From NCBI GenBank assembly GCA_022539475.1, contig VCMS01000112.1:263131-327130 (forward strand): a DNA stretch of 64,000 nt, read 5' to 3'. The stretch is from Gracilaria domingensis. Taxonomy: Eukaryota > Rhodophyta > Florideophyceae > Gracilariales > Gracilariaceae. Positions 52,398 to 63,985 of the stretch are shown one piece after another. Numbering within the stretch: the stretch's first letter is position 1; each line of letters begins with the position of its first letter. The translations under genes and the position numbers were made by a program. Under the pieces are notes generated by a model. That model saw only the letters and a list, made by a program, of their open reading frames with translations. It did not search any database and was not told the origin of the DNA.

Positions 52398-53933
52398 ATT
52401 ATGATTTGTACTACGGGCCCGCTAAGAAGAGAAAGCTCAATGCAATCGACGGCCGTCAGGACGTTTTGAACTATTGAAGCTCACGCTAAGTTTGACGGCT
52501 TCATCCGTTGGAGTGCATTATTTGGAGGGATCAGGAGCTCAACTACACATACCGACAAATACTGTCGCTGTTAAACCTTCGCTTACTTCAAGAAAGCCAT
52601 GTTTTGAAGTTACGTATCATGCGTGATGTCGGTTTGTTTAACGAATGAAACAGATGCTAATTAGTGATGATCGTCAAACACGGAGCGATTTTTGAGACTT
52701 TTGCGGGACAAGAAATGACGTTCTGGGGATGGGGTGAGGAATCTTTCGATGAGGGGTCGATTTGCCATCTGGGCCCCGCAGTGTGCGGTTCTTCTAGACA
52801 TTGCGCCTTCGAAGATGATCTGCGCGTGCTTTCAAGCAAACCTGAAACAGACTCTGTGAGTGGACGAGTGATGCTGAGAATGAAGCCGAGCGTCTTTTGC
52901 ACAAGTTGGCAATGGCTTTCTTCGGAGTAGGACTGCTATGTTCAGCTAGTCGAATTATGGCTAGTCCTGAGTTTTGGTCCACCGCAAATGCGGAATGTGT
53001 TTGCGATGATTGCAAGACGCGCACACTGTTCACAGAGGGCGGGGACGTCTTGTTGCAAATGGAGCGGCGTGTCGCGAGAGTATAGTGGTGATTGTCTGGG
53101 TGGTGTGATGGATAATGTTATCATAGGGCTAGAACTGCTTGCTGCATGAGCCAGTTCATAGTGAACTGATGAGTGCAAGGACGTGACGAACGACGTGAGG
53201 GGAAGCAAAAGTTTGTTGTCATGAAGAAGTTAGAATTTTCCACTGGAAGAATACCACATGTAAAACGCTTTACTGTTAGTTATCATTCGTCGTATCATGT
53301 CGTGTTTTGTCTGGCGTGGTGGGTCAGCTCCAGAGCTGGGTGCGGATGAGATTCTGTGGAGAAACTATATAGAGAATCATCCTATCCTCGGTAGGGGGTT
53401 GGGCATCTGCGGGAGATATGTATCAATCACGCAAGGCAAAATGGATACGCAAGGTTGCGGACGAGGCAAAAGGCTTCGAGCTACGGCACGCGGTGGCACC
53501 TTCTTTTCCAATCAACGTAACTTGTAAACAAACCAAACGGTGCGAGAGATGCGTCGGGGATAAATACCAGGGGTATCCTTAGCGCGCACGGCGGCAGGCG
53601 GCAGCCAGCAAAGAGGGTGGAACCCACCGGCGTCGGGCGAATGAACGGCTGCGCGCGCGGTTCAGCGCGGCGCGCGCGCGGCCCGTTACGCGCGTGGGAG
53701 CGCGCCGGCGCGCGCGGCGCTCTGAGCGGTCGCCGCGCGCAGCGCCTCGCTTACAGCGCGCCACGCGTGCGCGCCATTGGCTGCGTCGTCAGCGCTTTTG
53801 ATCCGCACGTGGCGCGAGCGCCGCGCTGGTAAAGGCGAGCCGCCGCCCGACTGCATCGCTCGCGCTCCGCCCGCCCACCCTCCCCCGTCCTCTCGAGTGT
53901 GTGTGTGTGAGTGTGCGAGTGAGACGCACCGCC
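52398..53933. other. Intergenic and promoter of the coiled-coil gene
   Basis: The first kilobase holds nothing I can support. The last 350 bp turn GC-rich and carry an inverted CCAAT box (ATTGG, about 53776) and GCACGTGGCG (53805-53814), as in other promoters here. Confidence 0.45.
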
Positions 53934-56900
53934 ATGTCCACGGGCGCCTCTGGCTTGCTGCGCTCGTTCCGGCGCCACCGCCACGAGCGCGCCGGGTCCA
54001 CCAAGAAGCTCACCCCCAGGAAGCTGCCGTCGAACGAGCAGCTCTCCACGTCTTCCACCCTGTCGAACGCCACGGACGAGCCCGATGAGTCGCCCGAAAA
54101 GCAGCGCGGTCGCTCACTCTCGGCCTCGTCCGCCTTGCACGACACCTAGAGCCCCGTTTTGCACCCGTCTCCGTGGCAGGACGGCGGTTCCATGTCCACC
54201 GACGTGTCGAATTCTTTCAAGCGAGCTTTTCAGCAGATGGCCACGGAGCGCGAGGCGCTCAAGGAGCAGGTCCGCTCGCTGAGTACCGCTGCGGAGGAGC
54301 CCGACCGCCTGCGCGAGCTCTCCGACAAGCTCAAGGAGCAGCTGGAGGATGCAAAAGCCGCGTTGGAGAAGGAGAAGCAGCGCGCCGATGTGTCGGCCAA
54401 TGCCGTGCGCTCCCTGCAGAACTCGCTCGCTGATATCAAATCCGAACTGTCCGCGAAGACCTCCCAGATTGCCAAGCTCAATAAGGAGCTCGAAGATGGC
54501 GATCAGAAGAGTGTAAAGGAGCTCATGCAGCGAGAGAAGGCCGCTGAAAGCGCCATGTTGCGCAAGAGTCGCGAGATTACTGAACTCAAGTCTCAGCTGC
54601 ACACCATTGACGCCAAACTGAAAGACGCTTTGAATGACTGTGTCGGCTTTCAGAAGTCCGCCAAGAAGGCCGCCAAGAACTTGCAAAACTTGCAAGACGT
54701 CCTCAGGCAGGAGCAACTAAAGCTCTCCAACAAGACATCCCAACTTGAACGTGTGGAAACCGTTGCGTCGGAGAGACTCGGTGAGCTCAACAACGCTAAC
54801 GAACAGCTGCACAAGCTTCAACAACAAAATGCGCGCGTTCAGCGAGAAGTGCTGGCGCTGGAGAAAGGCTTGCAGAGCGCGAAGGGAGAAGGTAGTGACG
54901 CCGCCGCTAGAGTCTCCGAACTTGAGCGCCAGCTCTGCCTTCGCACAGAGGAAGTCAAGGCCGCTGAGAAATCCTCCGAAACCGCCCAACAGCGTGTTGA
55001 TGAGGCCACGAGCCGTGTCACAGCTTTGGAGCATCAGTTGGAAGAAGCAAAGAAAGCCGCCTTCGAAGCTGAGGAGAAAGGAAAGCATATTGCCCAGCAG
55101 CTGTCGCAGACTTCCGATGATAAAGTCATGGACATGAAGCGCGAGCTGGAGAAGCTATCGAAGCAGCTCAATCGCGAGCGGAGCGCCTATGAATCTGAGA
55201 AGGAGCGCCTGGAATCTGCTAAAGTCGACGAAGTCTCTCAGCTAGAGAAGAAAGTTGAACAACCAAGGTCCGAATATGCTGATTCCAAATTTTCATGGAG
55301 CAAAGAAAGACGTGAGCTCACTATCCAGCTTGAACAAGCACAGAATTCGTTGGCGGCGAAGACGAGGGAGGTGAAGCGCTTGACCACCAAGGTGGAGGCA
55401 AGTCAGCAAGACGTTGAGGATGCTCAATGGCGTCTTGAACGTTCGAATTCAAAGATTGCTGACTTGAAACTTGCTACGAAGCACGCAGAAGACGAACTCA
55501 CAAAAGAAATCATGGAGATGAGCGATACGCAGATTAAACAGCAAGCGTCCACGAGGGAAGCTGAACGTAGGGCCCGCTTGGCTGAAAGTGCGACGGAGGA
55601 CTTCAAGGTCGAGGTTGAGGCCTTGGCTCAGAAGCTCGCTGCATCGGGCCGAGAGCTCAAGGAATCCAAGGGATTAGTGAACAAGATCCAGTCCGATATA
55701 GAGAACAAGCAGAAGAGCATCGAAGGGCTTCTGACAGAGAAAGGAAAGCTTAGAGAAGAGGTTTCAAGTCTCCGGGAGGAATTCCAGGAAGCTGAGGAGA
55801 ACCTGCGAACAGTTGAGGAAGAGCGCCATGAATTGGAAACCAATCTTCAGAAACTAGAAGAGGACTTGAAGGTGTCCAGGACGGATGCTGACGAGGCCCA
55901 TGAACAATGCAGAAAGTTGATGGAACGATCGACCGAATTATCTCGTGACCTTGAAGATCGAAATGCTACCGTTGCGGAACAAGAGACCGAGCTCAAGAAC
56001 CTTAGAACTGAAGCCCAAACCCCGCGAACACTACAGGTGCTTGTACGAGAGCATGAGGCAACCATTGGATAAATGGAGACCGAGATGTCGCAAAGTGAAA
56101 AGAAGTCGTCTGATATGCACTCGAGAAGCATTGACGCAGATCAGAAGATGGCCACACTCACATTCCAGCTCAGGAAGAGTGCATAGAAACTGGCATGTGT
56201 CGAGCAGAGACTTTCTAAGACTTAGAGTGAGAAGGAGACTCTCGTGGAGCGGGGTGGAGAGTCTGGGCAGAACGTCGGGGCTTTGAACACTGAGATTTCG
56301 ACAACGCACTCCCAAATTTCTACGTTGGAAGGAGAGAAGTCACAACTGACGGCTTAGATTGAGAAGCAACGAAAAGAAGCTGACGAGGCCTCTGGCCGCT
56401 GCGATGAGTTGACGAGCAAGTGTGCGGAACTTGCTGACCTGATATCCTCTCTTGAGTTCCAGAGGGAAGAATCCGAGTCAAATACGAAGCGTCTGGAAAG
56501 CGAACTATTCACTGCAATTGAGAAGGGCACTGAACTTTGGAAGTCTCTGGAGAAATCTATTGGTCAAGTTGCGAAGCTGCGTGCAGAGTGGCGTTCGTCT
56601 GAATCAGCAGTCCAAGATGGGGAACAAACCCGGATTTCTATGCAGGGTGTTATCATTGAGAAGGGAAAGCTTATTGAGCCTTGAATCAGAAAGAGTATCT
56701 GAATCGACTCGGAATGCAGACGAAGTACGTAATGTTCAGGGCGTAAACAACGGTCTAGCGCATGAGCTGAATGCTTTTAAGCAGAGGCTTGTGGAACTGG
56801 AGTCTGAGGCTGCTAGTACAGAGGTTCGTCATGTTGAAAAGGTCACTCAAATGAGTGAGTCGTTTTCGAGCACGCAGAGTGAGATAAAATCGGTGGCTGA

Positions 56901-57141
56901 TGAACTTACAAGTGTTTCAAAGAAGCTTTCAGACTGTGAGGAGGACGTTTAAACTCTTCAGGAGGAGAAGAAATCTTTGTCCCAACAGCTCGAGGAGCTT
57001 ACTGAGGAGGCTGAATCCAAGGTGGACGCGATAACTGCAGATCGCGATGAATTGGCTGCCGAACGTGACGAGCTAGTGGCGACCAGGACGGAGCTAGAGA
57101 GGCAGAGTACGCAAGCGGATGAGGACAACGATTCAACTTGA
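53934..57141 (+). pseudogene. Long coiled-coil protein gene interrupted by stops, many at expected Gln codons
   Basis: The frame opens at ATG 53934 (MSTGASGLLRSFRRHRHERA), a basic Ser-rich head, stops at TAG 54147-54149, and continues in the same frame as over 630 residues of continuous coiled coil (54192-56069), typical of golgins or other tethers. It then meets TAA 56070, TAG 56184, TAG 56223 and TAG 56355 while the coiled coil goes on in frame (SEKETLVERGGESGQNVG, EKQRKEADEASGRCDELTS). A frameshift near 56680 leads to ESERVSESTRNADEV, then TAA 56950, and coiled coil again to TGA 57139. All interrupting stops but the frameshift are TAR. The 5' part may still be expressed. No specific family can be named. 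Confidence 0.7.
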
Positions 57142-57165
57142 GCATGATTGCTGCGCAAACCATCT

Positions 57166-58098
57166 TTATTCATTCCTTTTCTCAGCTGTACAACTTTCAT
57201 TCACCATAATAACTTCACGATCCCCGTGTTTATTAGAATGCAGCTCGAGGAACGTAACTCCCTCCTCATGACGAACTTCATTTGAAGCATCAAATGTGTG
57301 AAAACAACGACGAACCTCATACACGTCTGTAACGGTATGAACTTTGTACACACCCTGACAGTTCTCATGAGAATACCTGCGAGCCTTCTCTTTATCCCCT
57401 GCTGGTTTGATAAACAGTGGCCCCTGCCTTTTGCGCAGAGATCGTGCACTGCTTGAAACACCGCTGCTTGCCACCTCTTTTCGTCTATGATATCGGCTCC
57501 TTGCGTTCAAATTATCTCTTTCTTTATGCTTGTACCGATACCTTCGAACCTTTTCAAGATTCCGAAGTCGTTTGTCTATATGCAACTGTTTGTCATTGCA
57601 GAAGGTTTTGAGGGCAGTACCTGGAAGTATCAGACGAGCACGTGCACAAAAGGCGCTCTCAGCAAGAATATCGGCTCCAGGAAGGCAAACGTAATGTACA
57701 TCTCCAGAAAAATGTCTTCTTGTCGGAGGTTCACAAGTGTTTATGTATGCCAACCTCTTCACATCCAACGGCACCAAATCGTTTATGACGTGCAAGGGGT
57801 ACTGATCGTGGTTGTCGCTTGCCACATTATTTCTTTCCGTTTCTGCAACGTCCTTTAAAATTTGATTACAATCACTTCCTTCTGCTGAATTCTTGCATAC
57901 GGAGCAAACGACACAGCTCTCTAACGACCTATCGGCTGCGTACCTCTCTTTTACAGAGAGAGTTGGAGGAGTGCCGCAAATAACGTGAATAGGTTTTTCA
58001 CAGATGAGGCAAAAGTGGTTGGGATTCGAGCCGATAATAGCGCCATCTACGCGGCACTTCTTACGATCATTCTCAACGCAAGTGAATATTGGTGGCAT
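57166..58098 (-). CDS. Cysteine-rich protein, probable transposon companion gene
   Basis: 310 residues from ATG 58098 to TAA. The N-terminus has a C/H pattern: FTCVENDRKKCRVDG, FCLICEKPIHVICG, then SCVVCSVCKNS, suggesting one or two zinc-binding knuckles of PHD/treble-clef type. The middle is basic (LEKVRRYRYKHKERD, RSRYHRRKEVASS, RSLRKRQGPLF), and the end folds with EVRRCFHTFDASNEVRHEEG. It lies 0.95 kb downstream of, and on the same strand as, a KDZ/Tnp2-like transposase, so I infer it belongs to that element. A GTG ten codons upstream is not a likely start. Confidence 0.55.
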   Translation of the reverse strand: MPPIFTCVENDRKKCRVDGAIIGSNPNHFCLICEKPIHVICGTPPTLSVKERYAADRSLESCVVCSVCKNSAEGSDCNQILKDVAETERNNVASDNHDQYPLHVINDLVPLDVKRLAYINTCEPPTRRHFSGDVHYVCLPGADILAESAFCARARLILPGTALKTFCNDKQLHIDKRLRNLEKVRRYRYKHKERDNLNARSRYHRRKEVASSGVSSSARSLRKRQGPLFIKPAGDKEKARRYSHENCQGVYKVHTVTDVYEVRRCFHTFDASNEVRHEEGVTFLELHSNKHGDREVIMVNESCTAEKRNE

Positions 58099-59043
58099 GG
58101 CGTTTTTGCTAAAGTGGCAGATATGCACTCGCTTAAGAACGAGCGCAAGTAGGGAAGAAGGTTTCGCGGTACGGATGATGAAGCACTACGGCATCCACAG
58201 CAAACTTGGGTAAAATTCATGGTCATCATCGTTCGCGTAACCGGATCCCACCAATGAGATTCTCGGAATCGCGTAACCTTTTCACACTCTGCCACCAATC
58301 ACAATTTTTTAACTTGACCGTTTCCGAATTTCAGAAACGGTCAAGTTCTGAATCAGAATCAGAAGTGTTATCAAACAATATTTCTGAGAGGCAAGAGAAG
58401 ATACCTTCGTTGGACACAGGCAGCCTCGCTTTGTCTCGCTTGCTCATTTCTCTCATGACGGACTACTCACCCAAATCGCATTACAAGACTCTCTTTCTGC
58501 GGTTATGAACCTTGATTCAGCTCTAAAAACGGCCTTTCATACAACCCTAGGTTCTTCATCGTGCTTTAGGCGACAACAAGAATCTAAGAAAGGCGCTTTG
58601 ATGTCAAAGGAAACTTGCAGAGCGCACACAGCGGAAGAAACTTCGAGTAGCGAATTGGAGCTTTTCGCTGGAACCTATCTCTATCAATTCGTTTTTCTTC
58701 TTATGAAATCGTCTTTAATAACATGAGAATGTTGTGGATCTCATGTCACAGCGGTTGTTGCGACAACGAATAACACAAAATCTATCTCTCGGAAAAATTA
58801 CTTTTGAAGTGGTTCGAAACCCACTTCCTTGATAATTCGATTCCGGTTATATCTGGGTATTCGGCATGTTGGGAACGTTGGACACGCACGGCACTTGAGT
58901 CACAAATCAATTTGAGAATTGATCGGAGCTGCAATCAGAAGCCGTTGAAACTTGGTTCTTTAAAACCCACTGCTGCGTTCCTAGATATGGTTTGATGGCT
59001 TACAAGACAATTATGATCATCTAAATGAACTTGTTAACACCTT
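58099..59043. other. Spacer inside the putative transposon
   Basis: About 0.95 kb between the two minus-strand genes. It contains a 14-bp-arm inverted repeat (58311-58347). Short plus frames (58206-58508, 58505-58726) have no domain. Confidence 0.4.
58311..58347. repeat. Perfect inverted repeat, 14-bp arms
   Basis: AACTTGACCGTTTC, 9-base loop, then its exact complement. Confidence 0.85.
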
Positions 59044-61814
59044 TCAGGATGCTATTCCCTCTGTGAACTGATCATTATCATCTTGAAATTCAGCGGCGAC
59101 GCAATATTTTTGTCTCGCATCATATCTTAATTGCAATCTTCGTTTGTATTGGTCAACTGTCTCTACTGAAAATGTTGTTCCATGTCCGAATTGCAAGGTG
59201 ACGCTGGAATACTCCTTGGCACTCTTAATATCAAAATCATTTGTAACAAACTCGTCTGACGCAAAGCGACATATTGCCGCTCTTACTCGCTCTTTGGACG
59301 CATCAATTTGACGCCCAACGCCATGCAATGTAACAAGCACATCTTGACCTTTCCGATGCCCACGTTCATTTCCCATTGAGCTAGAATCACTGTGTTTGCT
59401 CAGATCATTCAGGTCCGGGTTTTCTTCCTCGCATTGACGGCATGTGTTTAATGCAAGCCCTCCACACATAAGCTTTATCGCCAAAAGCTTATGGTTCTTG
59501 TGAAATATATACGCTTCAACGTTTGACTTAGATCGGATACGACTGCCTACTTCTCCGAGAAGGCGCTCCACGAGAAATTGAGATGAAACAGGCAAGGGAC
59601 CGCATTCCTCTAAAAGTTCGGGAAGATGCAAAATGGCATGGGTTGAAGGCGTGAAGCAGTAGTACTCAGATGGTTTGCTTGCAAACAAGTCGATGAATCT
59701 GGCAATTCTTCAACCACGCACAAGAGGTCTTTTCTCTGTTGATTACTGCAGTTGTAACTGAAGCATATATTCACCATTCTACCCGTGAGTCTCCAAATTC
59801 GTAGAATTTTCTTCTTCACCTTATAGTGATGCATGAAAGGTAACAGATATAACTGTGCCTGTCTTTTGAAGTCTTCTGCTTTGTACTTCGTGACATGCTC
59901 CAACGACATAGGTGATCTCCCCCAACTGCTTGGTATTCCTCTTGCAGCTTCTTCCATTGACTTATTGATGGATTTCAGGGTCTCAGCCTCAATGCAATAC
60001 TTCGGCAAACACGGTAACTTTTTGTGCTGGGAGTGAGACCCGATTGCGAGTTTAAGTACATGTTTTGACCAACCGAGCAACACCAAATGCATGACATCGT
60101 AAGGGAACGAGAAAACGTAGTCAAAAGTTAGTCTTCTCAAAAGAGATGAACGTTTAATACCGGTCTTCCGCTTCAAATCATCTCTTTCTTGTTTGCTGCA
60201 ACTGTTCTTTGCCAGACGTTTCCATACAGAGAGGACCTCGGCACTATCTCGAATCGTAGGACACTCAGTTCTGATTATATCCCCTCGACGGCATAATCTT
60301 TCTCTCGAAATAACGTCTTTGAGAAGTCTAGATGAAACGTCAGGAACGACGCACGCGCTTCGGCATTCCCTCACAAAGGTCTTCTTTTTCTTGCAAAAAC
60401 GGCAGAACATCAAACCTGTATGACCAACATATCCTAGTACCTTGGAGGCCGCAGGCCAGTCTGCAGTGAAGTACACAACATATGCCTTCATCAAACGTAT
60501 CTGCTTGTCATAACACACAATTGGAATACTCTGTTCTAGCTCACGAAGATCTTCAACAATTTCATGCAGAAAGGAGTCAAAGTATAAGGTATCATGCGAT
60601 CCCGGTATAACTGCGAGTATCAACGAGTTAGAGGCTTTGGCTCTCTCGTTCGGATTGAGGTTGAGCACGGTGCATGTCACAGGCCACGATGAGACAGGCT
60701 CACCGCGCTTGTTTCGAAAGCATTCAAAACCATCAGTTGATATCGTGAGGAAGAAAATCAACGTGTTCTCGGTGGTATCAACATGTTTTGCACGTTCTTG
60801 AAGAAGCCTTGAGAACATCCTTCCATTATAGTAGTCGTCCGTCGATTCAAACCTGTCTGAAACTTCATCTACATCTCTTTGAGAGAAAACCGCATTCATT
60901 GCTCGCTTATAACCCTCTTGAACTTCTCTAAAAGTATCAGGACATCTTAGAAATGCTTTGAACGCTACTGATGGTTTCAGAAACCAAAAAGTTGCGCTTC
61001 CTTGGCCCATCATAGGGGCCTGACAGGTTGGACACTTTCTGCTTCCTTTCAACGCGCCGGAACACGCTGCATGGCCTTGTCGGCACATACGGACCGAACT
61101 CTTAAAGAGAATGTTTCTCTTTATGGCGAAAGAAATAAGAGAACGATAAGAGAAAATGGAGTTGAGAGGTTCAACGGACAGAAGTCGCTCGATAGCGTTT
61201 TGAGAAATGTCGGATACTTCTGCCATATACAGGAAACGGCTTAACCGCTTAAACTCATTCATTCTAGGGTCTTCATCGATTTCAATGTTCCCGGAAGGTA
61301 CTGAGGAGCTCAGGCACGAATGATTGGAAGAAGAGGAAGGCTCCGAACTAGAACATTCATGCACAGGTGTACTAGAACCGAAGCTATGTTGATCGTTGCC
61401 CTCTCTAATAATTGCCTCATCTGCATAATTCGTGTTCTCACTTTCTTCAATCTCTGCTAAAACGTTATTACCCTCTATTGGAACGACTTCTAGTTCTTCT
61501 GTAGACTCCGCATTATTTTGGTTCGATGCAAAAGTTGGATGCTGTCGTGCTACTTCTCCGTATTGGACTGAATCTGAAGCAGGCAAGTGTGTTTCAGAGC
61601 AATTTATGGCCGGCAAAGAACCTGATGGGTTTCGTGTTACATGAGGTGTGGTCTGCCATCGGAATCTTCTTCTTTGGTTTGAGAGATTTGGAATCTGGGG
61701 TATGTCTTCTACATTGCTTTGCTCATCACTTTCCCCATTATCTGCTCTTTCCATGGGCTGGGTAATCTTCCATCTTCTCTTTCTTACCCGTCGATAATTT
61801 TCTTCTCCTTCCAT
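59044..61814 (-). pseudogene. KDZ/Tnp2-like transposase with one frameshift
   Basis: Frame 1 runs from ATG 61814 (about 700 residues) and frame 2 ends at 59044. A disordered head precedes a CxxxHxxC...CxxC knuckle (residues 244-264, CRQGHAACSG / KCPTCQAP). The DDE-like core follows: FLTISTDGFECF (D361), SSWPVTCTVLNLNPNERAK, a second Asp in ADWPAASKVLGYVGH (452), the CRFC knuckle (471-474) and YDVMHLVLLGWSKHVLK (about 575). This is the layout of CACTA Tnp2 and fungal/algal KDZ transposases. Near 59700 the frame must change for RIARFIDLFASKPSEYYCFT and the conserved STHAILHLPELLEECGPL to follow. One lesion may be recent, or a sequence error. Terminal inverted repeats were not found. Confidence 0.75.
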
Positions 61815-62403
61815 TCAAAACGACAAATGTCCCTCGCTTTTAATGTTTTTGGCCGGAGTAGAAGCTCTTGCCCTTCCTTTGAGATGCAAATACTGCGGCG
61901 ATGCCTCCTCATGTAATCCGAGTGTGAGAAACTTTTCGCAGATATTGGAAATTGGTCATTATTTTCTGTAGATCCATTCCGGAATATTTTGAAACAGATC
62001 AACGGCAACTACTCCCGCTTCATCACGTGATAGTTTTCGCTTCACCTCACCTCGATGAGACAGAAACGGCGCCAGAAGAGTGATCCACGGCTTCCCGCCC
62101 ATCGCCTCCCGTGCAGTTCGATACATAAGCGCTTCGTTCCGCTTCCTCCGACGACAATGGCTATACCTGGAACCATTCCTTCCGCTCTCATCCATTTCCT
62201 CTTTTGGTTCAGCCATTCTAGCGACGCCCTCCTACTGAACCCGGTCAAGCGGTGCAGAGACTCACATCTTTGCAGTCTATACCTTCCTCATACATCCAGT
62301 ATGTTGTCCTGTCTGCTTTGCTGCAAACACATCGCCTAACCTTTCCAAACTAACTTTGTTATGGATACTGAAATCATCCCTATCCTGTTATCCGAAGTAT
62401 GAC
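61815..62403. other. Divergent promoter region
   Basis: About 590 bp between the transposase ATG (minus) and the next gene (plus). No TATA box or clear repeat was seen. Confidence 0.4.
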
Positions 62404-63603
62404 ATGACTTCCCGCCAAATCCCCAGCGTCTCTGTCGACCGTTCCGTAACTGCTGCTCAAGAAGCGACCATGCCCCATAGTTCTTCTCCTCCCAATCAAG
62501 TTCCTCCTCAATGCATCCCCATTCCAACAGCTATGAATCGTCGGAAAATGAAAGAGGCTGACAGGAACGGCAGACCCACAGGAGCCGTAATCTCTGCAAG
62601 GCTAGTTTTTAATCGTCTGTTCCGTGAGCGATTTCCAGACTGGATAGACTACGCGAGGACAGGGGATAACGAAGACTCGGACAACAATGTGGACCATGAT
62701 CAGTTCCCAATCTACCTCGAGATGGCAAATGCCGTCAAAGATATGACACGTCAGTTTCTTTACCATAAGATGGGTCTGACTCGTGGCGCCCGTAATTTCC
62801 GTTCTGTGAAAATTGAGTACGCCTCTCAGCTTTTGCAGCTAAAGCAAAAGGTTGTGAAGGCCTTTCCAGTTCTTGGAGCTGCCCAAAACTATTGGATAGT
62901 TACCGATTTTGTGAAGGAGGCAATGCAGAGAGACAAGAAGGCAGTGAAGGAAGCGACGAAGAGGACTAACGCTCCCGTTAATGTTGCTATCGAGCGGGGA
63001 TTGGCAGGAGGCAGAGACGGCCAGAATGGTGTCCCTGGGCCGGTGTCTGGTGGCAACTTTCGGGAAATGCCTGATTCCGTGGCCGGTGATGAAGCAGTTC
63101 CTACTAATGGTGATGGCCGAGCTATGAGCGGTCATATCCAAGCGTCAGCTGAAGGACATGGTGAAGAGATTGTTCACTCAAACGGTGATGCGCATTCGAG
63201 TCATTCAGAGATGGCTTATGGATCTCAAGATGATGTATTCCAAAGCGATGACCTTAATGAAAATGCGTCTCAGTCGTGCCAAGACTGTGAAGAAATTACC
63301 CCTGCGGTTGTGCGAACTGCAGGTTCTCGACGTGGCGGGAATCGTACTCAGGGAAATGGTCCCCACTTGAGCCGCAAACGGACTGAAGTTGAGCCCATCA
63401 ATCGCGACCAGGATGAATCCAACCGTCAGAAGCGTCGGCGCAAGAACTCAAAGAACGCTCGATCCCGTCGAATGTCACATCCAGCAACCAGAACAACCAA
63501 CAAAGACCATCTCATATGCCTCGCCATGCTTCATCCGGACGTTCTCGTGCGGTTGGCTCCCGCACGCATCATCGTCAGTAGACCATCAACGCAACGTAAG
63601 TAG
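62404..63603 (+). CDS. Unknown nuclear-type protein, divergent from the transposase
   Basis: 399 residues from ATG 62404. A Ser/Pro-rich head precedes a probably folded part (about 50-185: ISARLVFNRLFRERFPDWID, FPIYLEMANAVKDMTRQFLY, AAQNYWIVTDFVKEAM). It is followed by a polar disordered stretch and a bipartite-NLS-like patch (RQKRRRKNSKNARSRRMS, about 346-363). The stop TAG overlaps a perfect GTAAGT donor (63595-63600), so the last codons could be spliced to an exon to the right. It could be a host gene or the second gene of the neighbouring transposon. The family is unknown. Confidence 0.55.
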   Translation: MTSRQIPSVSVDRSVTAAQEATMPHSSSPPNQVPPQCIPIPTAMNRRKMKEADRNGRPTGAVISARLVFNRLFRERFPDWIDYARTGDNEDSDNNVDHDQFPIYLEMANAVKDMTRQFLYHKMGLTRGARNFRSVKIEYASQLLQLKQKVVKAFPVLGAAQNYWIVTDFVKEAMQRDKKAVKEATKRTNAPVNVAIERGLAGGRDGQNGVPGPVSGGNFREMPDSVAGDEAVPTNGDGRAMSGHIQASAEGHGEEIVHSNGDAHSSHSEMAYGSQDDVFQSDDLNENASQSCQDCEEITPAVVRTAGSRRGGNRTQGNGPHLSRKRTEVEPINRDQDESNRQKRRRKNSKNARSRRMSHPATRTTNKDHLICLAMLHPDVLVRLAPARIIVSRPSTQRK

Positions 63604-63750
63604 TTCGCGCACAAGATATTCACGATGATGACCCCAACAAATCTGGAGGCTAAACTATCTCACTCATTCCTCATACTGCTATTGAACTAACTTTTATATC
63701 AATCAGTAATGTGACAAAGTAGCCGTAGTGCCCTGGCCCGACACGAGACT
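63604..63750. other. Short intergenic stretch
   Basis: A pyrimidine-poor stretch with an acceptor-like ATCAATCAG near 63708. Nothing else is seen. Confidence 0.3.
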
Positions 63751-63985
63751 TCATTCTAAGTTCTCGGCGCAGCTTTCCTGCCCATCAAAGTATTGATTTT
63801 TGACCAACACAATGGTCCTAGGGAAACAGGTTTTCTAGGTCGGTGTCGGATCTCAAGATGCAATTTGCATCTTCCCACATACGAACAAAGTTTCTAGAAC
63901 CTACTTCGTTCTTCGTAGACATTTTGACAACAATTTGGCCGTATAGTGGATGACCTCTCGACAAATCTGAGCCAATATGGTACAT
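63751..63985 (-). pseudogene. Coding relic or partial gene at the window edge
   Basis: From ATG 63985 the minus strand reads MYHIGSDLSRGHPLYGQIVV, then STKNEVGSRNFVRMWEDANC, to a TAG at 63818. Shifting by one base at that TAG continues RTIVLVKNQYFDGQESCAEN to a TGA at 63751. The two parts read as one protein broken by a one-base frameshift. It probably belongs to a transposon that extends beyond the window. No family is recognised. Confidence 0.35.

Noticed and set aside
53934-57141. UAA/UAG reassigned to Gln (variant nuclear code)
   Set aside because: MCMBP, MCM3, cyclin, POLD3, ZnT5-like and bZIP genes end properly at TAG or TAA, so the code is standard.
62408-62419. E2F-like sequence CTTCCCGCCAAA
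   Set aside because: It lies inside the coding sequence just after the ATG; not counted as a promoter site.
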